The position numbers and the translations under genes were made by a program. Positions 1-5,160 of a stretch of 5,411 nucleotides of DNA are shown piece after piece (within the stretch, counting starts at the first letter, position 1; the number at the start of each line of letters is the position of its first letter). The notes below the pieces were generated by a model. That model saw only the letters and a list, made by a program, of their open reading frames with translations. It searched no databases and had not been told where the DNA came from. The DNA is from an uncultured Clostridia bacterium (GTDB lineage: Bacteria > Bacillota > Clostridia > Christensenellales > Aristaeellaceae), in NCBI GenBank assembly GCA_937874275.1, contig CALNAU010000097.1, forward strand, positions 1 through 5,411, in the 5' to 3' direction.

Positions 1-19
1 GAGGAAAATGGAAATATTG

Positions 20-25
20 AGGAGG
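20..25 (+). promoter_or_regulatory. Ribosome binding site of the binding-protein gene
   Basis: AGGAGG lies 8 nt before the ATG at 34, inside a purine-rich A/G leader (1-33). It is a full match to the anti-Shine-Dalgarno core at ideal spacing, which fixes the start codon and suggests strong translation. The 33-nt leader is too short to show a promoter. Confidence 0.85.
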
Positions 26-33
26 AACTGTAC

Positions 34-1017
34 ATGAAGAAATTGGTATCCCTGTTGCTCGTCGCCATGATGCTCATCGTGCCCACCATGATCCACGCGG
101 CGGAAGCGCCCCTGGATGTGGCCGTCATCATCAAGGCTACTACCTCCGATTTCTGGCAGTATGTGCTGGTTGGCGCGGAGAACTACGGCAAGGAATTCCC
201 GGATCGCGTAAGGATTACCACCTACGGCCCGCCGACCGAGGCTGATATCGATCAGCAGGTCTCCATCCTGGAGGACGTGGTCAGCACCAACCCCAAGGCC
301 ATCGTCATCTCCTCCACCTCGTCTGATGCCACCATCCCTGCACTGCGCGAAGCGCAGGAGAAGGGCATCGTGGTCATCACCATCGACAACCGCCTCAACG
401 AGGACGTGTATGACTCCTTCCTGGCCACCAACAACTACGTCGGCGGCGGCCTGGCTGCCCAGCAGATGCTGGACTCCTGGAAGGAACTGGGCATCGAGCC
501 CAAGGGCCAGGTGGGCATCGTCAACGCCATGGCCGGCGTGCAGGTGCTGACCGACCGCGAGCAGGGCTTCCGCGACAAGATGGCGGAGATTGCCCCCGAG
601 GTTGAGCTGCTGCAGACCCGCTTCACCGACAACGACATGGTCAAATCCATCACCGCCGCGGAAGACCTGATTTCCGCCAACGAGAACATCATCGGCTTCT
701 TCGGCTGCAACAACGTAACCGGCAGCGGCGTGGCCCGCGTGATTTCCGAGCGCGAGCTCAAGGACAAGATCGTCGGCATCGCCTTCGACTCTGACCCCGA
801 AGAAATCAACGCCGTGCAGAATGGCGACCTCAAGGCGCTGATTCTGCAGGATCCCTACGGCATGGGCTACAAGGGTGTGGACTTTGCCTGGGAGAAGATC
901 AACGGCAACGAGATTCCCAAGGAAGTGGACACCGGCGCGACCATCGTGACCCTGGCCAACTTCAACGAGCCGGACATCCAGGGCCTGCTGGACCCCACCA
1001 CCAAGAAGCTGCCCTGA
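34..1017 (+). CDS. Sugar ABC transporter substrate-binding protein, RbsB-like (periplasmic-binding protein, Peripla_BP_4 type)
   Basis: This extracytoplasmic protein captures a sugar and delivers it to the permease encoded downstream. At 327 aa it is slightly longer than E. coli RbsB. Residues 1-22 form a signal peptide: MKK, a hydrophobic core (about 4-20), then a likely cleavage after IHA (A22). There is no lipobox cysteine; the only Cys is C225. The mature part follows the two-lobe type I fold: the first strand at VAVIIKATT (29-37), VITIDN (114-119), the REQGF motif (175-179), the GFFGCNN hinge-side strand (221-227), GIAFDSD (248-254) and QDPYGMGYKG (272-281). By eye alignment to E. coli RbsB, ligand residues F15, D89, N190, D215 and Q235 are kept as F40, D118, N226, D252 and Q272. 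N13, R90 and R141 appear as S38, N119 and T173, and F16 as W41. So it is a ribose-type family member whose actual ligand is uncertain; another pentose, hexose or polyol is possible. Asn codons are almost all AAC, consistent with high expression. It is the first transporter gene and is followed by a stable hairpin. Confidence 0.93.
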   Translation: MKKLVSLLLVAMMLIVPTMIHAAEAPLDVAVIIKATTSDFWQYVLVGAENYGKEFPDRVRITTYGPPTEADIDQQVSILEDVVSTNPKAIVISSTSSDATIPALREAQEKGIVVITIDNRLNEDVYDSFLATNNYVGGGLAAQQMLDSWKELGIEPKGQVGIVNAMAGVQVLTDREQGFRDKMAEIAPEVELLQTRFTDNDMVKSITAAEDLISANENIIGFFGCNNVTGSGVARVISERELKDKIVGIAFDSDPEEINAVQNGDLKALILQDPYGMGYKGVDFAWEKINGNEIPKEVDTGATIVTLANFNEPDIQGLLDPTTKKLP

Positions 1018-1037
1018 GTAATACCCCTTAATCACCG

Positions 1038-1073
1038 GCTGGCCAACCCACGGGAAACTGTGGGTTGGCCAGC
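1038..1073 (+). promoter_or_regulatory. Intercistronic 16-bp RNA hairpin with GAAA tetraloop
   Basis: Left arm 1038-1053 pairs with right arm 1058-1073 around a GAAA loop (1054-1057). The outer 13 bp are perfect Watson-Crick pairs, followed by C-G, one G-U and a closing G-C. GAAA is a stable GNRA tetraloop. It starts 20 nt after the stop codon of the binding-protein gene and ends about 43 nt before the ATPase start. No U-tract follows (ATTCAAG), so it is unlikely to be an efficient intrinsic terminator. The likely role, by analogy with structures after other ABC binding-protein genes, is to protect the 3' end of the upstream message from exonucleases or to cause partial attenuation, giving more binding protein than ATPase and permease. 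The structure is seen in the sequence; the role is inferred. Confidence 0.85.
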
Positions 1074-1105
1074 ATTCAAGACTGCCGGCTGCGGCGAAGA
1101 CTTGT

Positions 1106-1110
1106 GAGGG
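1106..1110 (+). promoter_or_regulatory. Ribosome binding site that decides the ATPase start
   Basis: GAGGG directly abuts an ATG at 1111 and lies 6 nt before a second in-frame ATG at 1117. A spacing of 0 nt is not workable while 6 nt is good, so translation most likely begins at 1117 and the protein loses the first two residues (Met-Ser) of the longest reading frame. Confidence 0.65.
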
Positions 1111-1116
1111 ATGAGC

Positions 1117-2637
1117 ATGAGCACCCCCGGAAAAGAACTGGTCAGACTGAGCAATATCTCCAAAACCTTTCCCGGTGTCCGGGCCTTGAACGGCGTTTCG
1201 ATGACGGTGCGCGCGGGAGAGATTCACGCCCTGGTAGGCGAGAATGGCGCGGGCAAGTCCACCCTCATCAAGGTGCTGACGGGCGCGCACATGGCAGACC
1301 CGGGCGGCGAGATATTTATTGAGGGGCAAAAAACCGACATCCACAACCCCGCCGCCGCGCTGACGCTGGGCATTGGCGCGGTCTATCAGGATGTGATGAT
1401 GGCGCCGCACCTGTCGGTGGGCGAAAATCTCTTTTTGGGCAAGCTGCCCCGCAAAGGCCCCATCGTCGACTGGCCGCGCGTGCATCAGGAGACCAGGGAG
1501 GCCCTGGCCCAGATTGGCGTGGACATCGACCCCTCGGTGCTGCTGAAGGATTTGCCCATCGCCAAGCAGGAGATGGTGGCCATCGGCAAGATTGTGCACG
1601 AAAACGCCAAGGTCATCATCTTTGACGAGCCGACCGCGCTGCTCACCAATGAAGAGGTGGAGCAGCTTTTTGCGTTGATTCACCGGCTCAAGGAGGCAGG
1701 ATGCGGCATCATCTATATTTCCCACCGGCTGGAGGAGATTTTCCGCATCTGCGACACCGTGACGGTGCTCAAGGATGGCCAGCTGGTGGCCACGCTGCCC
1801 ACCAGCGAGCTGGATGAGGAGCGGCTGATTTCACTGATGGTGGGCCGCAAGCTGGAGGAAATGTATTCCATCGACCGCCAGCAGCCCGGCCCCGTGGTGC
1901 TGGAGGTGCGCAACCTGCACCGCGACGGCGTGTTCCGGGACATCAGCTTCCAGGTACGTCAGGGGGAGATATTCGGCATGTACGGCCTGGTGGGTTCCGG
2001 CCGCAGCGAGGTGATGCGCGCCATCACGGGCGCCGACCCGCTGACCGGCGGTGAGGTGTTCATCGACGGCAAACAGGTCAACATCAAAAACCCCAAGCAG
2101 TCCATCCAGCAGGGCATGGCCTTTCTGACGGAGGACCGCAAGCGCTACGGCCTGGCCCTCAACATGAGCGTCAATTTCAACGTCAACATGGCCTCCTACG
2201 ACGCCATCAGCAACCGGGGTGTCGTCAGCCTGAGCAAGGAGGCGGGGCGCGCCAACCACTACGTGGATGAAATCAACATCAAGACGCCCTCCATCAAGCA
2301 GCAGGCCCGCAACCTGTCTGGCGGCAACCAGCAAAAGGTGGTCATCGGGCGGTGGCTGGCCTGCAACAGCAAGCTGTTCATCTTTGACGAGCCGACCATC
2401 GGCGTGGATGTGGGCGCCAAGGTGGAAATCTACCGCCTGTTTGAGGAGCTGCTTAAAAACGGTGCGGCCATCATCGTCATTTCCTCCTACCTGCCCGAGG
2501 TGATGGGTCTGTCGGACCGCATTGCGGTGATGTCCGAAGGGCGCATCATCGACGAGGTGCCCAGGGCAGATTTCTACGTGAATGGCGTGATGGACGAGGA
2601 ACGCCTGGTTCGCCTGGCCTCCGGGCTGACTGCCTGA
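1117..2637 (+). CDS. Sugar ABC transporter ATP-binding protein, RbsA-type tandem ATPase
   Basis: This cytoplasmic ATPase powers the sugar importer. At 506 aa with two fused nucleotide-binding domains it matches the length of RbsA/MglA/XylG proteins. Residues are numbered from the ATG at 1117; an in-frame ATG at 1111 has no usable ribosome binding site spacing. Domain 1 has Walker A GENGAGKST (41-49), Q-loop Gln91, Walker B IIFDEPT with D170 and E171, and H-loop His203 in YISHR. Its signature is degraded to LPIAKQ (146-151). Domain 2 has a Walker A without Lys (GLVGSGRSE, 290-298), an intact LSGGNQQKV signature (400-408), Walker B FDEPT with D424 and E425, and Ser-Ser-Tyr (456-458) where an H-loop His would be. 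ATP site 1 (Walker A of domain 1 with signature of domain 2) is therefore complete and site 2 is degenerate, as usual in this family. The permease gene follows after 75 nt. Family assignment is firm; substrate cannot be read from an ATPase. Confidence 0.95.
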   Translation: MSTPGKELVRLSNISKTFPGVRALNGVSMTVRAGEIHALVGENGAGKSTLIKVLTGAHMADPGGEIFIEGQKTDIHNPAAALTLGIGAVYQDVMMAPHLSVGENLFLGKLPRKGPIVDWPRVHQETREALAQIGVDIDPSVLLKDLPIAKQEMVAIGKIVHENAKVIIFDEPTALLTNEEVEQLFALIHRLKEAGCGIIYISHRLEEIFRICDTVTVLKDGQLVATLPTSELDEERLISLMVGRKLEEMYSIDRQQPGPVVLEVRNLHRDGVFRDISFQVRQGEIFGMYGLVGSGRSEVMRAITGADPLTGGEVFIDGKQVNIKNPKQSIQQGMAFLTEDRKRYGLALNMSVNFNVNMASYDAISNRGVVSLSKEAGRANHYVDEINIKTPSIKQQARNLSGGNQQKVVIGRWLACNSKLFIFDEPTIGVDVGAKVEIYRLFEELLKNGAAIIVISSYLPEVMGLSDRIAVMSEGRIIDEVPRADFYVNGVMDEERLVRLASGLTA

Positions 2638-2700
2638 CACGGATACCCCGGCCCCTTTTTTCGGACGGAATCGCATAAGCCCGATACATCTGTAGCATAA

Positions 2701-2705
2701 AGGAG
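2701..2705 (+). promoter_or_regulatory. Ribosome binding site of the permease gene
   Basis: AGGAG preceded by AA (AAAGGAG) sits 7 nt before the ATG at 2713 and fixes the permease start. The 75-nt gap before it (2638-2712) holds a CCCC-T6 run at about 2652-2661 but no convincing stem in front of it and no convincing promoter. Confidence 0.8.
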
Positions 2706-2712
2706 CAAAATC

Positions 2713-3684
2713 ATGGAGAATCGTACGCTTGGCAAGCCGGGCAAAAAGTCGCTTTCCACGGTGATGATGCTGGCGGTGCTGCTGTTGGCCATGTTTATTG
2801 TGCTGACGCTGCTGACCGACAAATTCTTGACGGTCAACAACATACAAAACCTGCTGCGGCAGACGGCCATCTATGGCGTGATTGCCATCGGCATGACCTT
2901 TGTCATTATGTCCGGCGGCATCGACCTGTCCGTGGGCGCGGTGGTGGGTTTGTCGGGCGTCCTGTCGGCCATGTTCATGAGCACCAGCGAGCGCACGGGC
3001 GGTATGGGCCTGCCGGTGTGGCTGGCCATCATTGCGGCGGTGGCCATTTCGTCGCTGGTGGGCGTCATCAACGGCGCCATCATCTTTGACGGCAAGGTGC
3101 CGCCGTTTATCGCCACACTGGGCATCCAGACGGCTGTGCGCGGCCTGATTATGCTGATTACCAACGCCCAGATGATTTCGGGCATCCCCAAGGACTTCGC
3201 GGGGTTCTCCCGGCAGACCTTCCTGGCTTTTCCCACATTGGGCTGGGTGTGGGTCGCCTTTATCGTGGTGGCCGCCATCGTCATCAAATTTACCACCTTC
3301 GGGCGCAACATCTTCGCCGTCGGCTCCAACACCGAAGCGGCGCGCCTGTCGGGCATCAGCATCCGCAAGACCACGTACAGCGTGTACGTTGTCAGCGCCC
3401 TGATGTGCGCGGTGGCGGGCGTGCTGATGACCGCCCGCCTGGGCAATGGCGTGCCCACCGGCGGCATCGGCTACGAGACGGACGCCATCGCCGCGGCCGT
3501 CATCGGCGGCGCCTCGCTCAATGGCGCGGAGGGCAGCATCATCGGCACGGTGCTGGGCTCGCTCATCATGGCCACGCTGCGCAACGGCGGCAACCTGCTG
3601 GGCATCAACTCGTTCATTCTGGAGATTACCATTGGCCTGCTGATTGTGTTCGCGGTGCTGATGGACAAGAGGAGGAAGAAGTAA
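2713..3684 (+). CDS. Sugar ABC transporter permease, RbsC-type (BPD_transp_2 family)
   Basis: This integral inner-membrane protein should form the translocation pore as a homodimer, as RbsC does. At 323 aa it matches RbsC in length. Hydrophobic segments lie at roughly 14-36, 52-67, 72-90, 101-124, 131-150, 174-192, 222-241, 257-283 and 298-317. Family landmarks are SGGIDLSVGAVVGL (67-80), the cytoplasmic coupling loop FGRNIFAVGSNTEAARLSGI (196-215), which should dock on the ATPase, and GGASLNGAEGSIIGT (265-279). The C-terminus ends in the basic tail KRRKK, consistent with a cytoplasmic end. The codons of that tail also supply the ribosome binding site of the next gene, and the stop codon at 3682-3684 directly abuts the next ATG. 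The start has AGGAG at 7-nt spacing. Assignment to the ribose/xylose/galactose permease family is secure; specificity is not. Confidence 0.94.
   Translation: MENRTLGKPGKKSLSTVMMLAVLLLAMFIVLTLLTDKFLTVNNIQNLLRQTAIYGVIAIGMTFVIMSGGIDLSVGAVVGLSGVLSAMFMSTSERTGGMGLPVWLAIIAAVAISSLVGVINGAIIFDGKVPPFIATLGIQTAVRGLIMLITNAQMISGIPKDFAGFSRQTFLAFPTLGWVWVAFIVVAAIVIKFTTFGRNIFAVGSNTEAARLSGISIRKTTYSVYVVSALMCAVAGVLMTARLGNGVPTGGIGYETDAIAAAVIGGASLNGAEGSIIGTVLGSLIMATLRNGGNLLGINSFILEITIGLLIVFAVLMDKRRKK
3670..3675 (+). promoter_or_regulatory. Ribosome binding site of the reductase gene, embedded in the permease coding sequence
   Basis: AGGAGG overlaps the Lys-Arg-Arg codons near the permease C-terminus and lies 9 nt before the ATG at 3685. 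Permease stop (TAA 3682-3684) and reductase start are directly adjacent, so ribosomes finishing the permease can reinitiate: translational coupling is likely. Confidence 0.8.
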
Positions 3685-4683
3685 ATGCAATTTCGCAAGG
3701 TATCGCGCATCGCGGAACCGCTGTCTGTGGTGGGCTTTGGCTGCTGGTCAAGCGCCGGGTACAACTGGACGGAGGGCAGCCAGCAGGAGTCGGACCGCGC
3801 CATCCGCGCGGCCATCGACCATGGCATCAACTTCTTTGACGTGGCGCCCATCTATGGCTTTGGCGAGTCGGAGAAGGTGCTGGGCCGCGCCATCAAGGGG
3901 CAGCGGGACAAGGTATTTCTGGCCACCAAGGTGGGCCTGCGGTGGAACGAGATTGACGGGCCGGGCATCAACAACCTGACCACCCAGAGCATCCTGGAGG
4001 AGATTGACCTGTCGCTCCAGCGGCTGGATGTGGACCATATCGACCTGTACCAGATGCACTGGATGGATCATAACACCCCCATTGAAGAGACCATGCAGAC
4101 GCTGGTCAAGCTGCAGAAGGCGGGCAAAATCCGCTACATCGGCGCGTCCAACTTCTCGCTGGAGGAGCTGGCCCGGGCCGAGAAAATCGCGCCCATCGCC
4201 TCCCATCAGGTGCTGTACAACATGTTTGACCGCAACTCGGACGACTACTGCAACAACCCGCTGGAGTACCGCTCCGAGGATGAGATACTGCCCGACTGCG
4301 AAAAGAAGGGCATGGCGTTCATCCCCTACAGCCCGCTGCATCAGGGCCTGCTGTCCGGGCGCTTCTACCGAGGGCGGGATAAGGATTTGCGGCCGGGCGA
4401 CATGCGCCTGACCAACCCGCAGCTGCTGGGCGACGAGCTGGACAAGAAGCTGGACGTGGTGGACAAGCTGAAGGTCATCGCCGATGAGGCCGGCCTCAAC
4501 CTGCTGGAGTTGGCCATGGGCTGGCTGATCAAGCACCCCGGCGTCACCACCATCATCACAGGCTCGCGCACGGCCGAACAGGCCATCTCCAGCGCCGCCA
4601 CCGGCGACATCGTGCTAGCCGACGACGTCTATGCCCGCGCCACCCAGGTGATGGATGACTACGAGAGGAGCCAGAGCAAATGA
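3685..4683 (+). CDS. Aldo/keto reductase family oxidoreductase
   Basis: This should be a soluble NAD(P)H-dependent oxidoreductase of the (beta/alpha)8 AKR fold acting on an aldehyde, ketone or aldose hydroxyl. At 332 aa it is of normal AKR length. The full catalytic tetrad is present: D52 and Y57 (FFDVAPIYG, 50-58), K82 (ATKVG, 80-84) and H125 (LYQMHW, 121-126). Cofactor and fold landmarks follow: IGASNFS (152-158), Q175 next to the nicotinamide, YSPL (215-218), and GSRTAEQ (293-299), where R295 and Q299 are placed to bind the cofactor's adenosine phosphate as in NADP(H)-using members. It resembles the IolS/AKR11-like branch and related aldose dehydrogenase or reductase proteins, but the exact branch is not certain. 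Its start abuts the permease stop and its end overlaps the next start by 4 nt, so it is an integral part of the operon and probably acts on the transported sugar or a product. Canonical rbs operons have no such gene. Confidence 0.93.
   Translation: MQFRKVSRIAEPLSVVGFGCWSSAGYNWTEGSQQESDRAIRAAIDHGINFFDVAPIYGFGESEKVLGRAIKGQRDKVFLATKVGLRWNEIDGPGINNLTTQSILEEIDLSLQRLDVDHIDLYQMHWMDHNTPIEETMQTLVKLQKAGKIRYIGASNFSLEELARAEKIAPIASHQVLYNMFDRNSDDYCNNPLEYRSEDEILPDCEKKGMAFIPYSPLHQGLLSGRFYRGRDKDLRPGDMRLTNPQLLGDELDKKLDVVDKLKVIADEAGLNLLELAMGWLIKHPGVTTIITGSRTAEQAISSAATGDIVLADDVYARATQVMDDYERSQSK
4666..4670 (+). promoter_or_regulatory. Ribosome binding site of the RbsD-like gene, inside the reductase gene
   Basis: AGGAG lies within the last codons of the reductase gene, 9 nt before the ATG at 4680. 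The start codon overlaps the reductase TGA in an ATGA arrangement, a standard translational coupling layout. Confidence 0.75.
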
Positions 4684-5138
4684 AGTTAGGGCGCATCCTC
4701 AACAAGAAACTCAATACCGCCATTGCCGACATGGGGCATGGGGACGTGCTGGTCATCTGCGACGCGGGCTTTCCCATCCCCACCGACGAGCAGCGCATCG
4801 ACCTGGCGCTGGAAATGGATGTCCCCACCATCGAGCAGCTGCTGGAGCTGGTGCTCAGCGACTTTTGCTATGAGCAGGTGGTGGTATCCGAGGGCATGAA
4901 GGCCTTCAACCGGCCGCTGTATGACCATGTGGTCAAGGCGTGCGATCGCTGCCCGGTGGAGATGGTGTCCTACGACGAGTTCATGGCCACCTACCCCTAC
5001 AAGGCCAAGTACATTGTGCGGTCGGGCGCGTTTGCGCCGCATGGCAACATCGCTTTGGTGTCCGCGGTGGACGCGCCGCGCTGGTTTAATAACAAGCCCG
5101 GCATCGTGGTGCCGGATGTATACAAGGACAGGGTGTAA
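4680..5138 (+). CDS. RbsD/FucU-family sugar mutarotase (pyranase-like)
   Basis: RbsD and FucU proteins are cytoplasmic ring-shaped oligomers that interconvert pyranose, furanose or alpha/beta anomers of ribose or fucose, feeding the kinase. Recognition rests on LGRILNKKL (3-11), ADMGHGD with catalytic-type H20, CDAGFPIP (27-34) with D28, RIDLALEMDVPT (39-50), YIVRSGAFAPHGNIAL (111-126) and N123. At 152 aa it is longer than E. coli (139) and B. subtilis (131) RbsD because of about 20 extra C-terminal residues after the final strand. Compared by eye with B. subtilis RbsD, H98, K102 and Y120 appear as Y98, M102 and H121, and the Glu of GEFTPYAN is Ala. So the fold and catalytic His are kept but the sugar pocket differs. 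It overlaps the reductase gene by 4 nt and is followed by the sugar kinase gene, the expected partner. Function as a mutarotase is likely; which sugar is unknown. Confidence 0.88.
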   Translation: MKLGRILNKKLNTAIADMGHGDVLVICDAGFPIPTDEQRIDLALEMDVPTIEQLLELVLSDFCYEQVVVSEGMKAFNRPLYDHVVKACDRCPVEMVSYDEFMATYPYKAKYIVRSGAFAPHGNIALVSAVDAPRWFNNKPGIVVPDVYKDRV

Positions 5139-5151
5139 GGACAAGGCGCCT

Positions 5152-5156
5152 GGAGG
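5152..5156 (+). promoter_or_regulatory. Ribosome binding site of the sugar kinase gene
   Basis: GGAGG within TGGAGGAACA sits 4 nt before the ATG at 5161. The spacing is somewhat short but workable. Together with the family start KKILVFGS it supports this start. Confidence 0.75.
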
Positions 5157-5160
5157 AACA

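Noticed and set aside
1..33. Promoter or operator before the binding-protein gene
   Set aside because: Only 33 nt of A/G-rich leader are present, enough for the ribosome binding site but not for promoter elements.
2621..2662. Possible terminator at the end of the ATPase gene: CCGGG and CCCGG arms before a T6 run
   Set aside because: The stem would be only 5 bp with a loop of about 20 nt and C residues separate it from the T run. The permease gene follows in the same operon, so termination here would make little sense.
2655..2700. Possible internal promoter before the permease gene
   Set aside because: The best -35/-10 pair (TTCGGA and GATACA) matches only about half of the consensus positions in each box, no better than chance in this gap.
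3373..3389. Perfect 7-bp palindrome with 3-nt spacer (ACGTACA-GCG-TGTACGT) within the permease gene, considered as an operator
   Set aside because: It lies deep in the coding sequence at the codons for the repeated pattern TYSVYV, which explains the symmetry; no second copy was noticed elsewhere in the window.
1831..3690. A 619-codon open frame on the minus strand covering half of the ATPase and the whole permease
   Set aside because: It is antisense to two certain genes and its translation is a low-complexity His/Ala/Gln/Asp-rich sequence typical of the complement of GC-rich codons, with no domain or ribosome binding site.
3748..4536. A 262-codon minus-strand open frame opposite the aldo/keto reductase gene
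   Set aside because: It is a shadow of a gene with an intact catalytic tetrad; the translation shows no recognisable family and no ribosome binding site was found.
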